Of a stretch of DNA of 16,709 nt, positions 4,560 through 11,399 are shown one piece after another. The stretch comes from Candidatus Acidiferrum typicum (lineage in GTDB: Bacteria; Acidobacteriota; Terriglobia; Acidiferrales; UBA7541). The stretch is taken from positions 1-16,709 of the forward strand of contig DLMH01000165.1 of the NCBI GenBank assembly GCA_002478115.1. Direction: 5' to 3'. Position numbers and translations under genes: made by a program. Below the pieces are notes generated by a model. It was not told where the DNA came from. It was given only the letters and a program-made list of their open reading frames with translations, and made no database searches. How positions within the stretch are numbered: the first letter of the stretch is position 1; each line of letters begins with the position of its first letter.

Positions 4560-7133
4560 TCAAGGCTCTGCGGCGGTGAACTCGACGTAATCGAGGGCGG
4601 CGCGTTCGGGACCGTCTGGACGGCCCTCGATGCGCAGCGCGTCCCCTGTTTTCAGGGCGATGCCCGGAATGCGATGTCGCGTGGAAGAGTCTGCGTTGGG
4701 AACTGTCGCGGGGAATTGCTCGTTGGCGCTCCACTCCGCGATGAGTTGGTTCCCCAGATACACGCGGAATCGAGAGGCGCCGTTCGACTGGTCGAAATAA
4801 CGGACGTCGATGTCGTAGCGGCCTGGAGCACCCGTGAAATGAAAAGTGGCCTTGCAGGACGCAGAGTCCGAGGGGCATTCGATTCCCTTGCCGCCGGAAG
4901 CAGCCTCCCACGGAGTGACGTTGAACGCCACGTAGCCGCGCAACTCCATGTCCTCCGCTTCCACTCGGCCGGGATAGTGGCCGACGCGTCCGCGTTCATC
5001 CGGCACGCCAGAGGTTCGGGCAAACCAGTTGCAGATGGCGTCGCGCCAGACGATGGCGTGGCCTGCCTGGTACTCGAGGCGCCGCAACACGTCTTCGTAA
5101 CGTTGCTGATCCACGCGGCCTTGCAACGATTGCCACTGGGTGACCAGGGCAGCGGCGCGGCTGGCGCCATCATAATGCGAATCGTAAATATGCTGGATGA
5201 CAGTTTTGCCGGAATGAAGTTTGTAGAAGTAAGGAACATGGCGGAAAAACAAGAGCAATTCGTCTGGCGTGGTTTCCACGGACTCATATTGCTTCGCAAC
5301 GGCGGGAGAATATTGCGCGACGTAGCCAGTCCCTGTTGAGACCGTGCGGTCCATGCCAATGCCCGCGTGATCCGCGCGGTGCCACTGCCCCCAGCCATTT
5401 CGTTCTGACGATTCCACCCCGGGGCCATAGTGGCTGCCGAGAATATCGGTGAGCGTGCCTGCCCCGAGCGGCCCCGTATAGCTTTCGTAGATGTTCCAGG
5501 AGGAAAGCAGCATGGCATCAATCGTGGATACGGTCGTTGCATCGTTGCCAAAGGTGAGCCGCGTCCATTCCTCAGTAATCGTTTGCGCGCTGAGGGCGGG
5601 GTCCCACGCCAAGCGGCCGAAGCCATAAAGGTTGGCCATCGCGAGGGGATGCGCCAGCCAGTTCGCATCCATGCCCACGTTCGCGACGCCCACCAAGCCA
5701 CCGTATGGGCGTTGGTAGGTCTTGCCGGAAACCAATTCGCGCACGGGAGTGGATTGGCCCGCGTTGCGCATATCGAAATCGAGCACTTCCTTCCACATCG
5801 GCAGGAGATAACAGAGATGTCGCTGCTGCCCGGTATATTCCTGCGTAATTTGCAGCTCGATGGCTTCATTCGTTTTTTCCAGGCCGCCGAGCAGGGGGGA
5901 AACCGGTTCGCGCACCTGAAAATCGATGGGCCCATGTTTGATTTGAATGACGACGTTGTCCGCGAATTGGCCGTCGAGCGGGTGAAAAACGTCGTAGGCC
6001 GCCCGGGCGCGATCATTCTTGGGATTGCGCCAGTCGAGATGGTGGTCGTAAACGAAGCTGCGATAGAAGAGCAACCCGCCGTGCGGCTTTAGCGCGCGCG
6101 CAATCACGTTGGCGGCGTCGGCGGGAGTGCGTCCATAGCTGGCGGGCCCGGCGCGGCCTTCCGAATCGGCCATCACCACGAATCCGGCAAAGTCTGGAAT
6201 TTCCGCGTAGAGTGCATCCACCGTTTGTTGCCACCACGCGGCCACGCGCGGATCGAGCGGATCAAAGGTAGGCAATCCGCCGATAGCTCTTGGACTGCTG
6301 ACGTCAACGGAAAGTGCCAGGCGCACGCCCCATGGGCGGAACGCTTCGGCAACGCGGCGCAGTTGCGGGAGGAAGTCCCTTTCGAGAAGCTGGGGATTCG
6401 CGTTCACATTGTTTATTGCGCATGCATTTATCCCGACGGAGGCAAGAAGACGGGCGTATTCGCCGGCACGCGAGAGGTCCTGGCGGACGTGGCCATCTTC
6501 AAAGAAGAGCGAGGCTCCGGCATAGCCCCGTTCGATCGTGCCGTCCAGGTTGTCCCACTGATCCACCATGCGAATTGTGTTGGCGGGAACTTGTAGTTCG
6601 TTCAGGGATTGCAAACTTTCCGCGCGGGCGATTTTGCTCAGGAAGGCGAAAACGCCGTAGAGCACGCCGCGGTCGTTCGGCGCGGTGATGATGAAGCCGG
6701 TGGTGCCATTCATTTTTGCTTGAGTGAGCCAGTAGCCATCCGGCGAAAGAGATTGCGGAGGGCGAAGATCGGGGAGGAGTTGTGTGACTTGGCTCTGCGT
6801 CCCCAGAAGGATGACAGGTCCATAGGTTAGCGCGGTGGTGGCGTGAAATTCGCCGTCCAACAAACCACGAAGCCCGCGAGTCAATTCCTGCTCGGCCGAC
6901 TCCAGAACGGGAGAATCGCCAGCACGCACAATGAGGCGGGAAACCGAGGAGTATTTCGCGCTTGCTGTGGGATCAAGCCGGGCGTAACGCAACCAGGCCT
7001 CTTGGCCTGTCTCCGCCCGAAGTGATTGCGTCCCGGCGCCGAGCAAGAAAACCGTGATCGTGAAAACTTGCAGCAGCCGCCAGGATGAATTCTTCGAGCG
7101 AGCCCAGCGCAGAAAAAGTCCGGAAAGTTTCAT
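4560..7133 (-). CDS. aguA: Exported GH67 alpha-glucuronidase with C-terminal carbohydrate-binding-like domain
   Basis: 857-residue glycoside hydrolase that should release 4-O-methyl-glucuronic acid from glucuronoxylan oligosaccharides. A signal peptide is clear: basic residues to 19, a hydrophobic core at about 21-34, and likely cleavage after LRA at 40. The GH67 N-domain precedes the (beta/alpha)8 barrel, where MADSEGRAGP places the general acid at E325. PLDGQF gives D387 and FQVREPVSPL gives E409, the Asp/Glu pair acting as inverting base in this family. The helical C-domain follows (about 480-715). From 720 onward, GHYPGRVEAEDMELRGYVAF opens a beta-rich segment to the end that resembles the C-terminal extension of the long fungal GH67 enzymes; bacterial GH67 proteins of about 680-730 residues lack it. 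No strong Shine-Dalgarno precedes the ATG. There are no xylanase or uptake genes nearby. Family assignment is very secure. Confidence 0.95.
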   Translation of the reverse strand: MKLSGLFLRWARSKNSSWRLLQVFTITVFLLGAGTQSLRAETGQEAWLRYARLDPTASAKYSSVSRLIVRAGDSPVLESAEQELTRGLRGLLDGEFHATTALTYGPVILLGTQSQVTQLLPDLRPPQSLSPDGYWLTQAKMNGTTGFIITAPNDRGVLYGVFAFLSKIARAESLQSLNELQVPANTIRMVDQWDNLDGTIERGYAGASLFFEDGHVRQDLSRAGEYARLLASVGINACAINNVNANPQLLERDFLPQLRRVAEAFRPWGVRLALSVDVSSPRAIGGLPTFDPLDPRVAAWWQQTVDALYAEIPDFAGFVVMADSEGRAGPASYGRTPADAANVIARALKPHGGLLFYRSFVYDHHLDWRNPKNDRARAAYDVFHPLDGQFADNVVIQIKHGPIDFQVREPVSPLLGGLEKTNEAIELQITQEYTGQQRHLCYLLPMWKEVLDFDMRNAGQSTPVRELVSGKTYQRPYGGLVGVANVGMDANWLAHPLAMANLYGFGRLAWDPALSAQTITEEWTRLTFGNDATTVSTIDAMLLSSWNIYESYTGPLGAGTLTDILGSHYGPGVESSERNGWGQWHRADHAGIGMDRTVSTGTGYVAQYSPAVAKQYESVETTPDELLLFFRHVPYFYKLHSGKTVIQHIYDSHYDGASRAAALVTQWQSLQGRVDQQRYEDVLRRLEYQAGHAIVWRDAICNWFARTSGVPDERGRVGHYPGRVEAEDMELRGYVAFNVTPWEAASGGKGIECPSDSASCKATFHFTGAPGRYDIDVRYFDQSNGASRFRVYLGNQLIAEWSANEQFPATVPNADSSTRHRIPGIALKTGDALRIEGRPDGPERAALDYVEFTAAEP

Positions 7134-7196
7134 GTCGCGCCGAATCTAACACAACTCCGGCAGGGCAGCGTCGAAAGTTTGTCACAACGGGATTGG

Positions 7197-7541
7197 CTAT
7201 TTGCTTTTGCGAGGCTTCTTGCGATTGGTTGTCGAGCTTTTGCCGAGCGGCGGATGCCAGTGGCAGATATTGATGTCCACGCGCGATTCCCGCAGGGTCA
7301 CGCCTTCGCTTTCCAGCAGTTTGCGCTGCAGCGAAGCGTACGGCTCACGGATGAGCAGTTTCCCGCGTTCACCCACCACGCGATGCCACGGTATGCCTTT
7401 ACCAGAAGGGGTCGCCGCCATGGCCCTGCCCGCGGCTCTCGCCCCGCCGCGCAGACGTAAAGCTCTAGCGAGCGACCCATAGGTGAGAACCCGGCCGCGC
7501 GGAATAAGTTTCACCAGCCGGTACACCGGATCCCAGGACAT
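7197..7541 (-). CDS. atl: Alkyltransferase-like (ATL) DNA repair protein
   Basis: This 114-residue protein has the fold of the C-terminal domain of O6-alkylguanine-DNA alkyltransferase. GRVLTYGSLARAL (16-28) contains the tyrosine that rotates the phosphate and the HTH, and ARAAGRAM (34-41) holds the arginine finger (R35). The active-site motif reads PWHRV (51-55) instead of PCHRV. Trp in place of the acceptor Cys is the hallmark of ATL proteins such as E. coli YbaZ, which bind alkylated guanine and pass it to nucleotide excision repair but cannot dealkylate it. I place the start at 7541 because GGAGG lies eight bases upstream; an ATG at 7556 in the same frame has no such site. The Lys/Arg-rich tail (105-114) is longer than usual. 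The alpha-glucuronidase gene begins 63 bases downstream, with no functional link apparent. Confidence 0.9.
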   Translation of the reverse strand: MSWDPVYRLVKLIPRGRVLTYGSLARALRLRGGARAAGRAMAATPSGKGIPWHRVVGERGKLLIREPYASLQRKLLESEGVTLRESRVDINICHWHPPLGKSSTTNRKKPRKSK

Positions 7542-7556
7542 CTCGAAAACCTCCAT

Positions 7557-7893
7557 GGCTCAAGCGGCCTCTATGGTAAGGACGACCCGCGCGGCTCACA
7601 AGAGAAACTTGCTGCTGGGAAGTGTTGAATGAAGTGCAGGCTGCCGCGGCGCAACGCTACCGCAGCACAGGACCAAAACAATGATGGCATGCAGTGAAAA
7701 AATGGATGCAGCAACAACCGGCAACGGCGCGAGCATGGCTGCAGCGCCGGGGCAAGCAACCATTACTAATTTGACGCATCCTATGTTGCATCCTGTAGTG
7801 GAAGTAGCTTACACTACAGACATCAGGCGGAGAGTTGGCCACCCGCTTTCGGTTGCTGCTCCTTCTGTCAGGCTTCTTCGCCGAGGTACCGCG
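7557..7893 (+). other. Intergenic region between divergent genes
   Basis: The frame of the 155-residue protein stays open upstream to 7681, but the translation there is low-complexity and unlike a folded domain, and a good ribosome-binding site supports the later ATG at 7894. The right half holds the promoter and dyad described separately. I see no other feature from 7557 to 7760. Confidence 0.5.
7771..7819 (+). promoter_or_regulatory. Sigma70-like promoter overlapped by a perfect 8-bp dyad
   Basis: TTGACG (7771-7776) and TGTAGT (7794-7799) are spaced by 17 bases. A second overlapping option is TTGCAT (7786-7791) with TACACT (7810-7815) at 18 bases. CTGTAGTG (7793-7800) and CACTACAG (7812-7819) are exact inverted arms across 11 bases, covering both candidate -10 boxes. 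Binding there would block polymerase, so a repressor operator is the natural reading. GCATCCT also occurs twice (7776-7782 and 7788-7794). The ATG at 7894 leaves a leader of about 70-85 bases. Confidence 0.6.
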
Positions 7894-8361
7894 ATGGCTT
7901 TCGTTCGCCGCAAAGGAAATGCCTACTACCTGGTGCACAATGTGCGCCGCGGTGGAAAAGTGCGGCAACTCCATCTCGCGCGGCTCGGCGATCGCGCCCG
8001 CATCACCGACGAGATTGTTCGCGCAGTCAGCAAGAAACATCCTTTCGTGGAACTCAACTGGCGCACCCTTCGCGACCAGTTGAACAATCAGATCGATCTG
8101 TCCGACCCTCAATCGCCCGCGGTTCAGAAGCTCGTCCACTCCCTGCGAAACCTCAATGTGGACCTGGCGGGCTTCTTCCCGCCTGTTCTTCGACTTTCCG
8201 AAGCGCCCGCGGTGGCGCGGGAGCTGCTTTTGCAGTTGCGGCTCCTGCAGTCCACCATCCAGGTGAAGCTCGATCAGTTTGCCCGCAAGGATGAACTGAA
8301 GAGACTCGGCCGGACCAGCGGTCGCATTGGAACCGCGCATCCCGGATTCCGGGGGCGCTAG
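7894..8361 (+). CDS. Unrecognised 155-residue protein coupled to a Clp-like ATPase
   Basis: A soluble protein with no signal or membrane segment. Residues 1-35 (FVRRKGNAYYLVHNVRRGGK, then VRQLHLARLG) form a basic beta-hairpin-like module resembling the N-terminus of some transposase-related and hypothetical proteins. Residues 70-135 are leucine-rich and probably helical (VQKLVHSLRNLNVDL, ARELLLQLRLLQST). I recall similar proteins from Acidobacteriota but know no function. The start at 7894 is set by GAGGT at 7883-7887, six bases upstream. The stop TAG at 8359-8361 sits inside the AGGAGG that serves the next gene, so the two are translated from one message and may work together. A substrate adaptor or DNA-binding partner of the ATPase is possible but unproven. 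Confidence 0.7.
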   Translation: MAFVRRKGNAYYLVHNVRRGGKVRQLHLARLGDRARITDEIVRAVSKKHPFVELNWRTLRDQLNNQIDLSDPQSPAVQKLVHSLRNLNVDLAGFFPPVLRLSEAPAVARELLLQLRLLQSTIQVKLDQFARKDELKRLGRTSGRIGTAHPGFRGR

Positions 8362-8370
8362 GAGGCGGTC

Positions 8371-9588
8371 ATGGGGACAGCCGATCTTTCTCTCAATCCA
8401 AATATACGCAGCGCGGAAACCGTCGAGTTTCAGAAGGCTCTGCGTTCCAAGATCGTGGGGCAGGACGAGGGTGTGCAAGCGCTCGTCGAGCTGTTCCAGG
8501 TCTTCACCGCCGGACTGAATTCCCCGGGCCGCCCGGTAGGCAACCTGTTGTTCCTCGGGCCGACGGGCTCCGGCAAAACGCGCATCGTGGAAGCCGCGGC
8601 GGAAATTTTGCTTGGCAGCCCGCGCGCCATCATCAAAATCGATTGCGCCGAATTCCAGCACTCCCACGAGATTGCCAAGTTGATCGGCTCGCCTCCGGGC
8701 TATCTTGGGCACCGCGAAACGCATCCCCTGATCACCCAGGAAGCGCTGGCGGCGCACCACACGGACAAGCTGAAACTGTCTTTTCTGCTCTTCGACGAAA
8801 TCGAAAAGGCCAGCGACGCCCTCTGGCAATTGCTTCTCGGCATGCTGGACAAAGCCACGCTCACACTTGGCGACAACCGCCGCGTGGATCTCTCGCAGAC
8901 CGTCATCTTCATGACCTCCAACCTGGGCGCGGGCGAAATCACCGAACTCATGGATGGCGGATACGGCTTCATCAAGTCTGACGACAAGCCCAAGACCAAC
9001 CTCGATCAGAAAGTCGAGCGCACCGCGGTCGAAGCGGCCAAACGCAAGTTCTCCCCCGAATTTATGAACCGCCTGGACAAGCTGGTGGTCTTCCATTCGC
9101 TAAAGCGCGAGCAACTCGAGCAGGTTCTCGAGATCGAGCTGGGCATGGTCCAGAAGCGCGTCTTGGACGCCGCCAACGGCAAATTCCTCTTCCACGTCAC
9201 CGACGCTGGCCGCGATTTTCTTTTGCAGGAAGGCACCGACCAGCGCTACGGCGCCCGCCATTTGAAACGCGCCATCGAGCGTTACGTCGTCTATCCACTG
9301 GCCAACCTCCTCGCTACGCAGCAAGTGCGCGTCGGCGACCTTGTTCGCATCGATTGGGATGGGCAGCACAAGGAATTGACCTTCGTTCGTGAGCAGGAAG
9401 GCGCTCTCGTCTCCACCGAATCCGCGGAAAGGGAAGCCGCTGCCGCCATCCTTGGCGCGGACGGTCTTGGCAAAGGCGCCCCCGCCGAAGCCATCGCGGG
9501 TGATGTCTCCAGCCCGCCTGCTCTCTCCGCAGCTTCGCCCGCCGCCGCGCGACAAACGCTGCAAGGCCGCAAAAAAGACGATCGCTGA
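8371..9588 (+). CDS. Single-domain ClpC/ClpB D2-type AAA+ ATPase, copy A
   Basis: 405 residues comprising one Hsp100 class-2 AAA+ module and its small C-domain. Walker A is GPTGSGKT (63-70); the pore loop is GYLGHRE (110-116), like the aromatic pore loops of Clp unfoldases; Walker B is LLFDEIEKA (139-147). Sensor 1 is TSN with N184, the arginine finger is R234 in FSPEFMNRLD, and sensor 2 is R296 in GARHLKR. The N-domain, D1 ring and coiled-coil M domain of ClpB/ClpC are all absent. YGF at 198-200 lies where ClpC has the VGF that docks on ClpP, so ClpP partnership is possible; no clpP is in the window. The last 60 residues are Ala-rich and probably disordered. AGGAGG ends five bases before the ATG. 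An unfoldase or remodelling role is inferred from the family. Confidence 0.9.
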   Translation: MGTADLSLNPNIRSAETVEFQKALRSKIVGQDEGVQALVELFQVFTAGLNSPGRPVGNLLFLGPTGSGKTRIVEAAAEILLGSPRAIIKIDCAEFQHSHEIAKLIGSPPGYLGHRETHPLITQEALAAHHTDKLKLSFLLFDEIEKASDALWQLLLGMLDKATLTLGDNRRVDLSQTVIFMTSNLGAGEITELMDGGYGFIKSDDKPKTNLDQKVERTAVEAAKRKFSPEFMNRLDKLVVFHSLKREQLEQVLEIELGMVQKRVLDAANGKFLFHVTDAGRDFLLQEGTDQRYGARHLKRAIERYVVYPLANLLATQQVRVGDLVRIDWDGQHKELTFVREQEGALVSTESAEREAAAAILGADGLGKGAPAEAIAGDVSSPPALSAASPAAARQTLQGRKKDDR

Positions 9589-9703
9589 GCAAAGAATTAC
9601 CTGTCCGTTGGTGCAGGGGGGCTTCATCCCAGCGCCTCTTTTTGTCATCCATTCAGTGACAATTTGTGTTTCAGCATTCTCAGTTTGCGCTTGGATGGAA
9701 CAT

Positions 9704-9722
9704 CGTCTCACGCCGTGAGACG
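9704..9722. promoter_or_regulatory. Perfect dyad, candidate upstream activator site
   Basis: CGTCTCAC and GTGAGACG are exact inverted arms across three bases. The centre lies about 85 bases upstream of the -24 element at 9796. That size and distance are usual for binding sites of NtrC-type enhancer-binding proteins. No T-tract follows, which argues against a terminator for copy A. Confidence 0.5.
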
Positions 9723-9795
9723 GTTTCCAAGACTGCAACACGCGTATGTCGTTGAGTGCATGGGTTCTTGCGCTAGCGGTGCAAATTCCGCATTG

Positions 9796-9812
9796 TGGCA
9801 CGCTCCATGCAT
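9796..9812 (+). promoter_or_regulatory. Sigma54 (-24/-12) promoter of ATPase copy B
   Basis: TGGCACGctccATGCAT matches the sigma54 consensus TGGCAC-N5-TTGCA except for A instead of the first T of the -12 box. The invariant GG (9797-9798) and GC (9809-9810) have the correct spacing. Transcription should begin near 9822, about 88 bases before the ATG. Confidence 0.65.
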
Positions 9813-9827
9813 ATTTAGACCTGACCG

Positions 9828-9888
9828 CGCTACTTTGCTTACGCGGTGCCGCTTGCTCCCGTTGGGCGGTGCACTAAAGCAAAGAGCG
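9828..9888 (+). promoter_or_regulatory. Structured 5' leader of ATPase copy B
   Basis: CGCT (9828-9831) plus CTTTGCTT (9833-9840) pair with AAGCAAAGAGCG (9877-9888), a 12-bp stem with one bulged A. CCGC (9849-9852) can pair with GCGG (9866-9869) inside it. The stem begins within a few bases of the predicted start of transcription and ends ten bases before the GAGG ribosome-binding site. Confidence 0.45.
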
Positions 9889-9909
9889 TTCTAGGCCGAG
9901 GTAGAAAGT

Positions 9910-11073
9910 ATGAGAGCAGCCGTGCGGCAACAACTAGACCCCAGCATCCGCAGCAACGACACGCGCGACTTCCATCAATCGCTTCGCGCCAAGATCGTGG
10001 GCCAGGAGGAAGGCGTGCAGGCCCTCGTGGACCTCTTCCAGGTCTTCAACGCTGGCCTTAACTCCCCGGGCCGCCCTGTCGGCAATCTTCTCTTCCTTGG
10101 ACCCACCGGCTCCGGCAAAACGCGCATAGTGGAAGCTGCGGCAGAGATACTTTTTGGAGACCCACGCGCCATCATCAAAGTCGACTGCGCGGAATTCCAG
10201 CACTCCCACGAAATCGCGAAACTCATCGGCTCGCCTCCAGGCTATCTCGGCCATCGCGAAACTCATCCCTTGATCACACAGGAGGCCCTGGCGGTTTCCC
10301 ACAGCGACAAGCTGAAGCTTTCCTTTTTGCTCTTCGACGAAATCGAAAAAGCCAGCGACGCCCTCTGGCAGTTGCTCCTCGGCATGCTGGACAAGGCCAC
10401 CCTCACCCTCGGCGACAATCGCCGCGTGGATCTCTCCCAAACCGTCATCTTCCTGACCTCCAACCTCGGTGGCGGCGACATCACCGAACTCATGGCCGGG
10501 GGTTATGGCTTCATCGAGTCCGACGACAAGCCCAAGACCAACCTCGACCAGAAAGTCGAGCGCACCGCCGTGGAAGCGGCACGCCGCAAGTTCTCCCCCG
10601 AATTCATGAACCGCCTGGACAAGGTCGTGGTCTTCCACCCGCTCCAGCGCAAACAGCTCGAGCAGGTTCTGGATATCGAGCTGACCATGGTGCAACAGCG
10701 AGTCCTCGAAACGGCCAAAGGCCAGTTCCTTTTCCGCGTCACCGAACCTGGCCGCGATTTCCTCCTGCAGGAAGGCACCGACCAGCGCTACGGCGCGCGC
10801 CACCTCAAGCGCGCCATCGAACGCCACGTCGTCTACCCCATGGCCAATCTTTTGGCCACGGAACAAGTCCATTTCGGCGACCTGATCTGCATCGATTGGG
10901 ATCGCGACGACGACCACCTCAATTTCGCGCGCGAAGGCGAAAACGCGGCCATGCCGGTCCGTCGGCCAGAGCCGGTTGCTGCCCCGAGGCTTTCACAAGC
11001 CCGCGGCGGACGCCCCGTCGAAGCTCCCAGTGTGCAAGTTACCCCAGAACCTGCGCCGCGTTTCGCGCGATAA
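9910..11073 (+). CDS. Single-domain ClpC/ClpB D2-type AAA+ ATPase, copy B
   Basis: This 387-residue paralogue of the gene at 8371 has a core about 85% identical by eye and collinear throughout. All functional positions are kept with an offset of one: Walker A at 64-71, Walker B DE at 143-144, sensor 1 N185, YGF at 199-201, arginine finger R235, sensor 2 R297. Differences cluster at the N-terminus, around residues 128-133, and in the C-terminal tail, which here is Pro/Arg/Ala-rich instead of Ala-rich. GAGG lies eight bases before the ATG. It has its own sigma54-type promoter and a strong terminator downstream, so it is a separate transcription unit, perhaps with readthrough from copy A. Whether the two form mixed hexamers cannot be judged; the near-identical interface regions make it plausible. 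Confidence 0.9.
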   Translation: MRAAVRQQLDPSIRSNDTRDFHQSLRAKIVGQEEGVQALVDLFQVFNAGLNSPGRPVGNLLFLGPTGSGKTRIVEAAAEILFGDPRAIIKVDCAEFQHSHEIAKLIGSPPGYLGHRETHPLITQEALAVSHSDKLKLSFLLFDEIEKASDALWQLLLGMLDKATLTLGDNRRVDLSQTVIFLTSNLGGGDITELMAGGYGFIESDDKPKTNLDQKVERTAVEAARRKFSPEFMNRLDKVVVFHPLQRKQLEQVLDIELTMVQQRVLETAKGQFLFRVTEPGRDFLLQEGTDQRYGARHLKRAIERHVVYPMANLLATEQVHFGDLICIDWDRDDDHLNFAREGENAAMPVRRPEPVAAPRLSQARGGRPVEAPSVQVTPEPAPRFAR

Positions 11074-11095
11074 TTTTCGTTTGCTCCTCCTCTCG

Positions 11096-11126
11096 AAAGC
11101 CCGGGCGGACAACTGCCCGGGCTTTT
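11096..11126 (+). terminator. Rho-independent terminator of ATPase copy B
   Basis: AAAGCCCGGGC (11096-11106) pairs perfectly with GCCCGGGCTTT (11115-11125) across an 8-base loop, and the 3' arm runs into TTTTCCTT. It lies 22 bases after the stop codon. Confidence 0.9.
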
Positions 11127-11179
11127 CCTTCCCAGCCCCCTCGTATAATCCTGCAATCCCAAGCCAACTCCTCAAACTT

Positions 11180-11250
11180 GTCATTGCGACCGGAGGGAAG
11201 GCGCTTTTGGCCGTCCCGGAGTGGAGGAATCCCTCCGTGACTTTAGAATT
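11180..11250. repeat. Dispersed intergenic repeat of the GTCATTGCGACCGGAG type
   Basis: The sequence starts GTCATTGCGACCGGAGGG and continues to GGAGTGGAGGAATCCCTCC, which folds locally as GGAGG/CCTCC. I recall this class of repeat from intergenic regions of several bacterial phyla, including Acidobacteriota. Part of it (cgaccggag) recurs at about 11308. It is non-coding. Confidence 0.5.
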
Positions 11251-11399
11251 CAGGTTCAGACAGCCATCCCCCACTGCGTCAGGTCGCGCGAGCGCAGCTT
11301 CTTGCGCCGACCGGAGCTTCAGTTTTGCCCTGCTTGTCACGATCTTGATGCGGACCTTCGCGGGGCCGCGGCGGAATCCTTTAGCGAATAAGGGCTTTC

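Larger units (their letters stand above)
9589..9909 (+). promoter_or_regulatory. Regulatory region between the two ATPase genes
   Basis: This 321-base spacer contains, in order, a small inverted repeat TTGTCA/TGACAA (9642-9662), a perfect 8-bp dyad (9704-9722), a near-consensus sigma54 promoter (9796-9812) and a long stem in the leader (9828-9888). No gene is visible in it, and no clear terminator follows copy A. Confidence 0.6.

Noticed and set aside
5430..6092. Plus-strand open frame opposite the alpha-glucuronidase
   Set aside because: Antisense to catalytic GH67 sequence, no ribosome-binding site and no family resemblance.
7657..9096. 479-codon minus-strand open frame opposite the 155-residue protein and ATPase copy A
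   Set aside because: It is a mirror of high-GC coding sequence. The plus strand has clear AAA+ motifs and ribosome-binding sites; a similar mirror frame lies opposite copy B.
9704..9722. Intrinsic terminator of ATPase copy A
   Set aside because: The stem is good but has no T-tract and starts 115 bases after the stop; an activator site for the sigma54 promoter explains it better.
11144..11149. Perfect TATAAT after the ATPase terminator
   Set aside because: No -35 element at suitable spacing and no plus-strand gene follows, only a repeat and the antisense SulP remnant.
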